The notes under the pieces: model-generated
Seen by the model: only the letters and a program-made list of their open reading frames with translations
What the model was told of the DNA's origin: nothing
Databases searched by the model: none
Shown: piece after piece, positions 1 to 7,964 of the stretch
Layout of the letters: each line of letters starts with the position of its first letter
Position numbering within the stretch: position 1 is the first letter of the stretch
Assembly (NCBI GenBank): GCA_900769325.1
Contig: CAAGGF010000064.1
Location: 1 to 64,000 of the forward strand
Reading direction: 5' to 3'
DNA from: Spirochaetia bacterium
GTDB taxonomy: Bacteria; Spirochaetota; Spirochaetia; Treponematales; Treponemataceae
DNA: 64,000 bases
Position numbers and translations under genes: made by a program

Positions 1-156
1 AAAAAATACATTCCTCCGTACGACAGCATTTGGCGTATTACAAATGCAAATTTATTCAGAAAAAAAACTTAATTTTTTGAGGTCTATTATGGACAAAATC
101 GCTTACGAATGACATAAAAAACTTTTACTCTACCTGAATTATATTTTTTAATTTCC

Positions 157-185
157 TTGAAACGACCCCTATAAAACTGTATAAT
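157..185 (+). promoter_or_regulatory. sigma-70 promoter of the citrate synthase operon
   Basis: TTGAAA at 157-162 and TATAAT at 180-185 are separated by exactly 17 bases. Transcription would start near 192 and give a short leader carrying the GAGG ribosome binding site at 206-209. Nothing else I can support lies in the first 156 bases, apart from a GGAGG on the minus strand close to the left edge that could belong to a divergent gene outside the window. Confidence 0.85.
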
Positions 186-214
186 TAGAGAAAATTTTTA
201 CTTTCGAGGTGCTC

Positions 215-1576
215 ATGGAATTCAGGTTCAATCAAAAAACTTTCATTAACAAACTTGCTAAACTTGCAGAAACCAACGACCCTATCAATCCCGACCTCTA
301 CACAAAATTAGATGTAAAACGCGGCTTACGCAACGCAAACGGAACAGGTGTCCTTGTAGGTTTAACCCGTATTGGAGATGTAGTCGGTTACAGTATTGGA
401 CCAAACAACGAAAAAATTCCAGTTCCCGGAAAACTTTTATACCGCGGGTACGACATCGAAGACTTAATAAAAGATGCAGAATTAAACGATCAGTATTGCT
501 ATGAACAGTGCGTTTACCTGCTTCTGTTTGGAGAACTGCCAACGCAAAAAGAACTCGATAATTTCCGCATTTTGCTAGGTCAAAGCCGCGTTCTTCCGCC
601 AAATTTTACAGAAGATATGATTTTAAAAGCCCCATCGCAGGACATCATGAATAAACTTGCCCGCGGAGTTTTAGCCTGCTATTCTTACGACGACAATCCG
701 GAAGACAGAAGCATCGGGAATATTCTAAAACAATGTATAGAATTAATTGCCCGTTTTTCAACTCTTGCAGCATACGGTTACCAGGCAAGAAGGCGCTACT
801 ACGAAAACGAAAGTCTTTTCATTCACAATCCGCTTCCAGACGCTTCTACCGCAGAAAATTTCCTTCATTTAATTCGCCCGGACGGACAGTACACAAAACT
901 TGAAGCAGAAATTTTAGATCTCGCCTTGATTCTTCATGCAGAACACGGAGGCGGAAACAACTCATCATTAACAGTTCATGTAGTTTCTTCAGCTGACACA
1001 GACACTTATTCTGCCATCGCCGCAGCAGTCGGTTCCCTAAAAGGCCGAAGACATGGTGGAGCAAATATCCGCGTTGTAGAAATGATGGACGAAATCAAAG
1101 CAAATGTAAAAGACTGGAGCAATAAAGAAGAAGTAAAAAGTTATCTTTACAAAATCGCAAAAAAAGAAGCGTTCGATAAAACAGGTCTCATTTATGGAAT
1201 GGGTCATGCGGTTTACACAATCAGCGACCCTCGTGCCCTTCTTCTAAGAAACAAAGCCGAAGTTCTTGCAAAAGAAAAAAACTGTCTTGAAGAATTCAAT
1301 CTCTACAGAACGGTTGAAGAACTTGCCCCGGAAATCTTAATGGAAGTTCATCATTCAGACAAAAAAATCTGTGCAAATGTCGACCTTTATTCAGGTTTTG
1401 TATATACAATGCTCAATATTCCGCGTGAACTATACACACCGATTTTTGCAATAAGCCGAATCGCAGGATGGTCTGCCCATAGAATCGAAGAAGCAGTTGC
1501 CGGTGGAAGAATTTACCGTCCTGCATATAAAAATGTCTGCGAGCAAAAAAAATATATTCCTCTGGAAAAACGATAA
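215..1576 (+). CDS. gltA: citrate synthase
   Basis: Condenses oxaloacetate and acetyl-CoA to citrate in the cytoplasm. The 453-residue protein matches the citrate/2-methylcitrate synthase family along its length: the N-terminal YRGYDIEDL segment, AEHGGGNNSS and RRHGGAN in the middle, and GMGHAVY near the C terminus, supplying the two active-site histidines. I chose ATG 215 over the in-frame GTG 209 because GAGG at 206-209 sits five bases before the ATG and overlaps the GTG. It is the first gene of an operon with the pseudouridine synthase (one-base overlap) and fhs. No other TCA-cycle gene is in view, so it probably feeds glutamate synthesis, which is inference. A 2-methylcitrate synthase cannot be excluded. 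Confidence 0.93.
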   Translation: MEFRFNQKTFINKLAKLAETNDPINPDLYTKLDVKRGLRNANGTGVLVGLTRIGDVVGYSIGPNNEKIPVPGKLLYRGYDIEDLIKDAELNDQYCYEQCVYLLLFGELPTQKELDNFRILLGQSRVLPPNFTEDMILKAPSQDIMNKLARGVLACYSYDDNPEDRSIGNILKQCIELIARFSTLAAYGYQARRRYYENESLFIHNPLPDASTAENFLHLIRPDGQYTKLEAEILDLALILHAEHGGGNNSSLTVHVVSSADTDTYSAIAAAVGSLKGRRHGGANIRVVEMMDEIKANVKDWSNKEEVKSYLYKIAKKEAFDKTGLIYGMGHAVYTISDPRALLLRNKAEVLAKEKNCLEEFNLYRTVEELAPEILMEVHHSDKKICANVDLYSGFVYTMLNIPRELYTPIFAISRIAGWSAHRIEEAVAGGRIYRPAYKNVCEQKKYIPLEKR

Positions 1577-2334
1577 TGAGCCTTGAACGGATTGACAAAG
1601 TTTTAAGTCATGCAGGATTCGGCACACGAAAAGGAATAAAAAAACTTCTCCGCATTTCTACAGTTACTGTAAACGGAAAACAAATTTCTGATTCCGCCTT
1701 TCAAGTCAACACCGACACAGATAAAATTTTTGTCGATAAAAAAGAAGTTTTCGTCGAAAAAAACATTTACCTTATGATGAATAAACCTTCTGCCACAGTA
1801 AGTGCAAACAAAGACGGACTTCACAGAACAGTTTTTGACCTTCTCGATGAAAAATACCGCACGCCGTGGATTTCTGAAAACCTTCATTTAATCGGAAGGC
1901 TCGACATCGACACAGAAGGACTTTTAGTTTTTACAACAGACGGAAGCCTTACGCATAAAATTACTTCGCCAAAAACTCATTTTCCAAAAGAATATTTTGT
2001 CAGGCTTTCAAAAAATTTCTCACAAGAAGAACAAAATTCTGTTTCACAAAAATTTAAAGACGGACTTTACATTCCACCAGAAGGAAACGAATCCGAAGCG
2101 TTTTTAAAACCGGCTGAAACAGTCTGGAATTCTTCAAACGAATGTATTCTTACAATAACCGAAGGCAAATTTCATCAGGTAAAAAGAATGTTTCTAGCAG
2201 TCAATAATGAAGTAATCTATTTAAAACGACTTTCAATCGGTTCTCTAAAACTTGATGAAAATTTACAACCCGGAGAATACAGACCATTAACGCAGGCAGA
2301 AATAAATATTCTTCAAAATAATTCAAATCTTTAA
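1576..2334 (+). CDS. rsuA: RsuA/RluB-family rRNA pseudouridine synthase
   Basis: Isomerises a uridine in rRNA to pseudouridine. Residues 1-60 form an S4 RNA-binding domain ([16 protein letters not shown]); the catalytic domain carries [11 protein letters not shown] around residue 110, whose Asp is the family nucleophile, and a later [10 protein letters not shown] motif. At 252 residues it has the length of single-S4 RsuA proteins that modify 16S U516; RluB/RluE relatives modify 23S rRNA and are hard to separate by eye. Its ATG shares one base with the citrate synthase stop (TAATG), so translation is probably coupled. The next gene, fhs, follows after 17 bases. Confidence 0.88.
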   Translation: MSLERIDKVLSHAGFGTRKGIKKLLRISTVTVNGKQISDSAFQVNTDTDKIFVDKKEVFVEKNIYLMMNKPSATVSANKDGLHRTVFDLLDEKYRTPWISENLHLIGRLDIDTEGLLVFTTDGSLTHKITSPKTHFPKEYFVRLSKNFSQEEQNSVSQKFKDGLYIPPEGNESEAFLKPAETVWNSSNECILTITEGKFHQVKRMFLAVNNEVIYLKRLSIGSLKLDENLQPGEYRPLTQAEINILQNNSNL

Positions 2335-2351
2335 CAAAAATGGAGAAAATT

Positions 2352-4034
2352 ATGACAGATATTGAAATTGCACAGAAAAATGTAATGATTCCAATAACAG
2401 AAGTTGCAAAAAAAATCGGAATCGAAAAAGACGACCTCGAACTTTACGGTCAATACAAAGCAAAAATCACGATGAAAAAACTCCGCTCTCTTCAGGAAAA
2501 AGCAAAAAATCCAGACGAACGCGGAAAACTCATTCTCGTTACCGCAATCACCCCGACTCCAGCCGGCGAAGGAAAGTCAACAGTTTCAATCGGTTTAGGA
2601 GACGGACTTAATAAAATCGGGAAAAAAACTGTCATCGCACTTCGAGAACCTTCTCTAGGTCCTTGTTTCGGTGTAAAAGGCGGAGCGTGCGGCGGAGGTT
2701 ATGCACAAATCGTTCCAATGGAAGACATAAACCTTCACTTTACAGGCGACATTCATGCCATTTCCATTGCAAACAATTTAATCGCAGCATTAATCGACAA
2801 CCACATTCAGCAGGGAAACGCTCTTCAAATTGACCCAAGAACAATAACATGGAAAAGATGTGTAGATTTAAACGACAGACAACTTAGAAACATCGTTTCA
2901 GGTCTTGGAAACAGAACAGACGGAACTCCAAGAGAAGACCATTTTCAAATTACAGTCGCTTCAGAAATCATGGCAATTTTATGCTTGAGCCGTTCAATTT
3001 CAGAATTAAAAGAAAGACTTTCAAACATTACGATTGCAAAAAATTACAGTAGACAGGATGTAAAATTCGGGGAATTAAAATGCACAGGAGCCGTTGCAGC
3101 CCTTTTAAAAGATGCAATCCGTCCGAATCTTGTTCAGACTCTTGAAAAAAATCCAGTTTTCGTTCACGGAGGACCATTTGCAAACATCGCACACGGTTGT
3201 AATTCAATCAACGCAACATTATCTGCCCTAGCCTTAGGCGATTATGTCGTAACAGAAGCAGGTTTTGCCGCAGATTTAGGTGCAGAAAAATTTATGGACA
3301 TAAAATGCCGCATCGCAGATTTAAAACCTGATGCAATCGTTATTGTTGCAACAATCAGAGCATTAAAAATGCACGGCGGAGTTGTAAAAACTGAACTTTC
3401 AAAACCAGACTGCAAAGCGCTTGAAAAAGGATTTGAAAACCTCAAAGCCCACCTTGAAAACATCGCAAAATTCAGAGTTCCAGCCGTAATTGCCGTAAAC
3501 CGATTCATCACAGACACAGAAGAAGAAATAAATCTCCTAAAAGACCTTTGCGAACAAAACGGAACAAAAGCAGTTCTCTGCGAAGGCTGGGGCAAAGGCA
3601 GCGAAGGAACAGTTTCCCTTGCAAAAGAAGTCGTAAACACAATCGAAACAAAAAAATCAGACTTCCGTTTCCTTTACGATTCATCCCTTCCGCTCGATAA
3701 AAAAATAGAAACAATCGCTAAAAAAATCTACCATGCAAAATCAGTAGAATTTCAAGGAACTACACTAAAAAAACTAAAAGATTTCGAAGAAATGGGCTAT
3801 AAAAATCTTCCAGTCTGCATAGCAAAAACCCAAAACTCCATCAGCCACGACCCAAAACTCCAGGGAGCCCCAAAAGATTTCATATTCCCTGTCCGCGACG
3901 TTCAGTTATATTCAGGAGCAGGTTTTGTAGTAGCCCTCGCCGGTGACATCATGACAATGCCAGGACTTCCAAAAGCCCCTGCCGCCCAAGAAATCGATGT
4001 AGACGACGACGGAATAATCTCCGGTCTATTTTAA
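2352..4034 (+). CDS. fhs: formate-tetrahydrofolate ligase
   Basis: ATP-dependent ligation of formate to tetrahydrofolate, giving 10-formyl-THF for one-carbon metabolism or, in acetogens, the methyl branch of the Wood-Ljungdahl pathway. The 560-residue protein has the family length; the P-loop is [11 protein letters not shown] at residues 67-77, followed by [23 protein letters not shown] 2352 is preferred over ATG 2340 because GGAG at 2342-2345 is correctly spaced only for the former. Last gene of the operon and followed directly by a terminator. Some treponemes are homoacetogens, but no other Wood-Ljungdahl gene is visible, so a plain folate role is equally possible. Confidence 0.96.
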   Translation: MTDIEIAQKNVMIPITEVAKKIGIEKDDLELYGQYKAKITMKKLRSLQEKAKNPDERGKLILVTAITPTPAGEGKSTVSIGLGDGLNKIGKKTVIALREPSLGPCFGVKGGACGGGYAQIVPMEDINLHFTGDIHAISIANNLIAALIDNHIQQGNALQIDPRTITWKRCVDLNDRQLRNIVSGLGNRTDGTPREDHFQITVASEIMAILCLSRSISELKERLSNITIAKNYSRQDVKFGELKCTGAVAALLKDAIRPNLVQTLEKNPVFVHGGPFANIAHGCNSINATLSALALGDYVVTEAGFAADLGAEKFMDIKCRIADLKPDAIVIVATIRALKMHGGVVKTELSKPDCKALEKGFENLKAHLENIAKFRVPAVIAVNRFITDTEEEINLLKDLCEQNGTKAVLCEGWGKGSEGTVSLAKEVVNTIETKKSDFRFLYDSSLPLDKKIETIAKKIYHAKSVEFQGTTLKKLKDFEEMGYKNLPVCIAKTQNSISHDPKLQGAPKDFIFPVRDVQLYSGAGFVVALAGDIMTMPGLPKAPAAQEIDVDDDGIISGLF

Positions 4035-4039
4035 AAACA

Positions 4040-4070
4040 AAACGCCCGTTTGAAAAAACAGGCGTTTTTT
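4040..4070 (+). terminator. Rho-independent terminator of the gltA-fhs operon
   Basis: Twelve-base arms AAACGCCCGTTT and AAACAGGCGTTT pair with one C-A mismatch around a four-base loop and run into TTTTTT at 4065-4070. It begins six bases after the fhs stop and ends two bases before the 3' end of the tRNA-Arg gene on the other strand, so it may work for both. Confidence 0.85.
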
Positions 4071-4071
4071 A

Positions 4072-4145
4072 TGAGCCTAATGCGAGTCGAACGCACGACC
4101 TTTCGCTTAGGAGGCGAATGCTCTATCCAGCTGAGCTACAGGCTC
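4072..4145 (-). tRNA. tRNA-Arg (anticodon CCT)
   Basis: A 74-nt cloverleaf read on the minus strand: acceptor GAGCCTG/TAGGCTC (last pair G-T), D stem GCTC/GAGC, anticodon stem TTCGC/GCGAA with loop CTCCTAA (anticodon CCT, reads AGG), five-base variable loop, T stem GTGCG/CGCAT with loop TTCGACT, discriminator A. CCA is not encoded. Two interrupted, degenerate copies follow at 4146-4545. Confidence 0.95.
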
Positions 4146-4347
4146 AAATAAAATCGACTCGCATTCTAAAAAAAACAAAAAATCGTACAAGCGAGTCAAA
4201 CGCACGACCTTTTGCTTAGGTGAGCATAAAAAAGGCGAATACTTGGAGCGTTTTTTATGCGTCTTTATAATAAAGATTTGGCAAAATGTAATTTTGACAA
4301 ATCTTAACTTCCAAACCAATGCTCTATCCAGCTAAAACTACAGGCTC
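4146..4347 (-). repeat. tandem tRNA-Arg-derived unit 1 (interrupted pseudo-tRNA with hairpin insert)
   Basis: About 202 bp, ending in the same GGCTC acceptor start as the intact gene. Read on the minus strand it holds the 5' part of tRNA-Arg (4347-4318: acceptor strand, damaged D arm, GAGCATT), then about 97 unrelated bases, then the 3' part of the anticodon arm plus T arm (4220-4191); the 3' acceptor strand is missing. The insert contains two strong hairpins: 4273-4305 (15-bp arms, one mismatch, 3-nt loop) and 4224-4260 (10-bp GCATAAAAAA arms around a 17-nt loop). A functional tRNA is not expected. This unit and the next account for the roughly 400 bases between tRNA-Arg and the kinase gene. 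Confidence 0.8.
4163..4190 (-). promoter_or_regulatory. promoter of tRNA-Arg
   Basis: On the minus strand TTGTAC (4190-4185) and TAGAAT (4168-4163) are spaced 16 bases, ending 17 bases before the mature tRNA 5' end. The same pair recurs at 4389-4363 with a 15-base spacer, because the promoter is part of the tandemly repeated unit. Confidence 0.6.
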
Positions 4348-4545
4348 AAAAAATCGACTCGCATTCTAAAAAAACAAAAAATCGTACAAGCGAGTCAAAC
4401 GCACGACCTTTTGCTTAGGTGAGCATAAAAAAAGCGAATACTTGGAGCGTTTTTTATGCGTCTTTATAAAAAGATTTGACAAAATGCAATTTTGACAAAT
4501 CTTAACTTCCAAACCAATGCTCTATCTAGCTAAAGCTACAGGCTC
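4348..4545 (-). repeat. tandem tRNA-Arg-derived unit 2
   Basis: A nearly identical copy of unit 1, about 198 bp: tRNA 5' segment 4545-4516, insert 4515-4420 with the same two hairpins, tRNA 3' segment 4419-4390, then the promoter-like TTGTAC/TAGAAT pair. The differences from unit 1 are scattered single bases and short indels, so the insert was present before this duplication. Its far end overlaps the TGA stop of the kinase-HAD gene at 4544-4546. Confidence 0.8.
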
Positions 4546-6400
4546 AAAAAGTTCTTTTAGTATATAATATTTCCGGCAATTTGTAAACATCTTCTACACC
4601 ACCTACTAAAATACCGCCCATTCCCATTTTTAAAGGAAGTGAAATATCCATATCAAACCGGTCGCCAACGCTCAAAACTTCTTCACACTCAGAATCACAG
4701 ATTTTACAGGCAAGGAGAAACGGCTCTTCGCTAGGCTTTGATTTTTTACAAGTATCAAGACCAATTACATCAGGAATTAAATCCTCGACTCCAAGTGCAC
4801 GAAGCGTTTTTTTTGCAGGAACAAGAGGATTATTTGTCACGCATATTAATTTATACTTTTTCTTCAAAAGTCTTATTGTTTCGATTAATTTTTCATCTTT
4901 TTGAAGAAATTTTTCCGGCTCCAAAAGTTCTTTTCGCATCTGAATGCTTTTTTCAATCGGAATTCCAAGGTGAATAAAAGTATTTCCAAGACTGATTTTT
5001 TGTCCGTTATGAGTTTCTTTCCATTTTTTTCGGAATTCGCTGACATCATTTCGGAATTTTTCAGCTGAAATATTTTTTTCTTTTGCGATATGCCGAATCT
5101 GAACATCGACCTGCTCAAAAGCGTAACGCGAATTTGTATAAAGAGTTGAATCAATATCAAAAATTATCGTTTTCAATCGGGAAGGAATTTTATAAATTTT
5201 TAATTTATCCAAACCAGGCCTATTAAAATCAAACATTTTTGAAATTTTACAAACCGAATGCGATGCTTCCTGAAGATTTTTGCATTTTTTCATTCCAACA
5301 AGACACACTGCAGCATTTCCCAAAAGTTCGCTGTAAGAAAAAGAAGGTTTTGCAATTTTTATCTTTGCCGCTTCAGATTTTTTTAAAAGCCATCGATCAT
5401 TTTTTGCCTGTCCGCCTGTAACACTCATAAAATCATTTATTTTAAGATTATTTTTAAGTGCAAGTTCACGCAAAACTGCAACACCGGAAGAAATTTTATT
5501 TTCGATTTCGTTTAAAATACGCCAGCCTTCAGAATTTTTATCTTCAAAAGCAAAATCAATTATTTCTTCATAAGAAATTTTACGATTTTCAATTTTTTCG
5601 AATTCGGCTTTAAACTCATCAATTAAAATTCCGCTTTTTTCAATCAAAACACTTATATTCCAAAGTCCCGGAATTACAGAAGGAAGCGTGCGAACCCTTT
5701 CATCAAAAACAGGCACAGGTGAACAAAAATTAAGTCCTTCGCTTGACCCCGAACGATCGCAGATTGCTCCTGGAACAACAGAATAAGTTCCAATCATCGC
5801 AGAAATATAATCAGGGCCCGTGCAGAATACAGGAATTTTTTTGTGCACCGAAAGTTTTTCCTGAAATTCTTCATTTAGAAAACCGATTAAATCTCCAGGC
5901 TTTACAAACGGAGGAAATTTTTCTTTTGGAAGCAAAAATTTTTCAAGTTCCCTTAAATTCCAATAAGCATCTGTAAAGCGTTCTTCCGGCAAAACCGTAA
6001 CAGCCTTAGAAGTAAGTTTATAAACAAAAAATTCCGGACCGCTAAATACTTTTTCAGAATCTTCAAATTCTTGTGGATAAAGATTTTTTAATGCAATAAA
6101 GCGGGGAATAAACAAAGATGAAGTCTTTTCTGTATTGGAAAAATCAATTTTCTCATTCCAAAGCAAAGTTCGTCCATTTTGAAGGCAGACTGTAGGACCG
6201 TTTCCACTTACGCAGATAGCAGAAAATTCTTTAGAGCCAAACGATTTTACCGCCTGAATAAATTCTTCTATCCAGAGCACTGAAATAAAATTTTGAGAAA
6301 AATTAAAATGCCTGTCAGAAAAAGAAACCACTTCACCAGAATCAGAAATTATTCCGACTTTTATAGAAGTGGTTCCTATGTCAACACAAAGAAAATTCAA
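4544..6400 (-). CDS. FGGY carbohydrate kinase fused to a HAD-family hydrolase
   Basis: The 618-residue protein joins two enzymes. Residues 1 to about 400 are an FGGY sugar kinase: phosphate-binding DIGTTSIKVG near residue 7 and the C-terminal GGQAKNDRWLL motif that packs on ATP. Residues about 408-618 form a HAD domain with motif I D415-I-D417-S-T, motif II CVTNN near 522, Lys near 555, and motif III GDRFDMD at 579-585. The kinase would phosphorylate a pentose, hexose or polyol; the HAD part would normally be a phosphatase. Substrates are not readable from sequence. No sugar transporter or isomerase lies beside it. Its stop codon lies inside the repeated tRNA-Arg-like unit, so its 3' end was shaped by that duplication. 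Confidence 0.8.
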   Translation of the reverse strand: MNFLCVDIGTTSIKVGIISDSGEVVSFSDRHFNFSQNFISVLWIEEFIQAVKSFGSKEFSAICVSGNGPTVCLQNGRTLLWNEKIDFSNTEKTSSLFIPRFIALKNLYPQEFEDSEKVFSGPEFFVYKLTSKAVTVLPEERFTDAYWNLRELEKFLLPKEKFPPFVKPGDLIGFLNEEFQEKLSVHKKIPVFCTGPDYISAMIGTYSVVPGAICDRSGSSEGLNFCSPVPVFDERVRTLPSVIPGLWNISVLIEKSGILIDEFKAEFEKIENRKISYEEIIDFAFEDKNSEGWRILNEIENKISSGVAVLRELALKNNLKINDFMSVTGGQAKNDRWLLKKSEAAKIKIAKPSFSYSELLGNAAVCLVGMKKCKNLQEASHSVCKISKMFDFNRPGLDKLKIYKIPSRLKTIIFDIDSTLYTNSRYAFEQVDVQIRHIAKEKNISAEKFRNDVSEFRKKWKETHNGQKISLGNTFIHLGIPIEKSIQMRKELLEPEKFLQKDEKLIETIRLLKKKYKLICVTNNPLVPAKKTLRALGVEDLIPDVIGLDTCKKSKPSEEPFLLACKICDSECEEVLSVGDRFDMDISLPLKMGMGGILVGGVEDVYKLPEILYTKRTF

Positions 6401-6457
6401 AACAGTGTATCTTTAGAAAACTTGTAAAATTTGAAAATTTACAAGTTCCTTTAAAAA

Positions 6458-7726
6458 TTAATTTTTTTCTTCCTGAGATGTATTCTGTTCAACAGATTTT
6501 ACGATTTTTTCGATTATTGTACGATTGTCAAGAAGATTTCCGATTGACTGATTGTGATGAATTCTTGTAATTACATTTGCAAAAAGTCCTGAAACATCTG
6601 TTGAAATATACCATTCTTTTGTAAGAAGTTCTTCGTGGTAAACGGCATTTGTTCCGATGATTCTGTAGAAAAGACCTTTTTTGTATGCTTCATCAAAAAG
6701 TTCGATTGCATTTCCTGTAAAGAACGGAAGGCTTATTGCAGCTATAACTTTTGTTGCTCCGTTTTCTTTGAGGAACGACATCGCTTTAAGCAAAGTTCCG
6801 CCAGTTCCAAGCATATCGTCAGCGAGGAATGCAACTTTACCTTTTACATCACCCAAAAGTTTTACTGATTTAATATTTGTTTCGTTTGCATTTTGAGTTA
6901 CAACAGAATAATCGCGTTCTTTGTAAATCATCGCAAGAGGAAGTTTTAAACCGGAAGCATAAAATTTGTTTCTGTCGATTGCGCCTGTGTCTGGACTTAC
7001 AACAACAAGTTCTTCTTTTTGACCTGTAAGATCGACGATTTTTCCAAGTTCGCGGATAATCTGATAGCTTGCATGAAGATTTTCAAGGTTTATTGTATTG
7101 AAAGCATTGACGATTTCCCGGCTGTGAATGTCGAGCGTAATGATTCTTGATACACCAAGCATTTCATAAACATGACCGAGCATTGCAGCAGTAAGACCTT
7201 CACGACCTTTCTTTTTATGCTGACGGCTGTAAGGATAAACCGGAACTACAAGAGTAATTGAAGAAGCACCGGCCTGACGAACAGCATCAATTGTTACTAA
7301 AAGCCCCATTACATGATCATTTACAGAAAGAGAAAGCTTGTTTTTTCCGCCGTTAAGATTTAAAACTTCGTGATTTTCTACATCCTGAAAAATGTAAACC
7401 TGTTTTCCACGAATTGATTCGTTGATTTCGGTTTTAAACTCGCCGTTTGCAAAATAAGTAAAAGTTGTGTCTACTTTGAATTTTGGTTCGCGATAGCGTT
7501 CTGTAGAACTTTTTACGACGATTTCAGGGGAATACAAATCGCTTTCGAAATTAATTTTTTGAATAAGGTCATTTTTTTCGATTTGATAGCGTTTGTTGAT
7601 GCAGTCGCTTTTCAAAGAAAAACGATGTTTATAAATATGTTTCAGATGTCTGATTACAGCATCTGCAAAGGCTTCTCCGCCAGGGCATGCTATAACCGCT
7701 AAATCTGTAGGTTCAGAATAAAACAT
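6458..7726 (-). CDS. prs: ribose-phosphate pyrophosphokinase (PRPP synthetase)
   Basis: Makes PRPP from ribose 5-phosphate and ATP for nucleotide, His, Trp and NAD synthesis. Recognisable family features are PVYPYSRQHKK, the substrate-binding segment around TLDIHS, VSPDTGAIDR, and the PRPP loop ADDMLGTGGT. At 422 residues it is about 100 longer than the classical bacterial enzyme, mostly through an N-terminal region and extra loops; I infer a long-form Prs. ATG 7726 was chosen because AGAGG lies eight bases upstream, whereas the longer reading from 7783 has no binding site. It is monocistronic with its own promoter at 7791-7819. Confidence 0.88.
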   Translation of the reverse strand: MFYSEPTDLAVIACPGGEAFADAVIRHLKHIYKHRFSLKSDCINKRYQIEKNDLIQKINFESDLYSPEIVVKSSTERYREPKFKVDTTFTYFANGEFKTEINESIRGKQVYIFQDVENHEVLNLNGGKNKLSLSVNDHVMGLLVTIDAVRQAGASSITLVVPVYPYSRQHKKKGREGLTAAMLGHVYEMLGVSRIITLDIHSREIVNAFNTINLENLHASYQIIRELGKIVDLTGQKEELVVVSPDTGAIDRNKFYASGLKLPLAMIYKERDYSVVTQNANETNIKSVKLLGDVKGKVAFLADDMLGTGGTLLKAMSFLKENGATKVIAAISLPFFTGNAIELFDEAYKKGLFYRIIGTNAVYHEELLTKEWYISTDVSGLFANVITRIHHNQSIGNLLDNRTIIEKIVKSVEQNTSQEEKN

Positions 7727-7790
7727 TTTGAAAACCTCTAAACTAAAATGAAAATTGGGATTTTTGCTGCCTTTTATCGGCAACAGTTTT

Positions 7791-7819
7791 ATATTATCAG
7801 ATTAAAAAAAAGTTTACAA
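7791..7819 (-). promoter_or_regulatory. promoter of prs
   Basis: Minus strand: TTGTAA (7819-7814), 17-base spacer, TAATAT (7796-7791). The leader of about 60 bases contains a small TGCC/GGCA hairpin before the AGAGG binding site. Confidence 0.65.
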
Positions 7820-7929
7820 GAATTTTTCAAGATGCTACCCTTTTTTTATCGACAAAGAGATTTTTTTTCAATAATCTAAAATAAAAACATATTTTTTAAA
7901 TCAACTTGACATAAATCAGTTAAATTCAG

Positions 7930-7958
7930 TTTAAAAATCTTAAAAACCGATTTATAAT
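7930..7958 (+). promoter_or_regulatory. candidate promoter of pyk giving a leaderless mRNA
   Basis: TATAAT at 7953-7958 ends six bases before the pyk ATG at 7965; a weak -35 (TTTAAA, 7930-7935) lies 17 bases upstream. No Shine-Dalgarno sequence precedes the ATG. A TTGACA at 7906-7911 offers an alternative, more upstream start with a poor -10. Confidence 0.55.
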
Positions 7959-7964
7959 ACAGAT

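Noticed and set aside
90..113. A seven-codon mini-ORF upstream of the citrate synthase promoter
   Set aside because: It lies upstream of the identified promoter, so it would not be on the message, and nothing else supports it.
4221..4317. A group I or group II intron in tRNA-Arg
   Set aside because: The insert is far too short, has no catalytic-core signatures, and the 3' acceptor strand of the host tRNA is missing, so splicing would not restore a tRNA.
4146..4545. Integron attC-like sites or a coding gene in the tRNA-derived repeats
   Set aside because: No R'/R'' core sites (GTTRRRY-type), no integrase, and short reading frames there simply read through tRNA sequence in a wrong frame.
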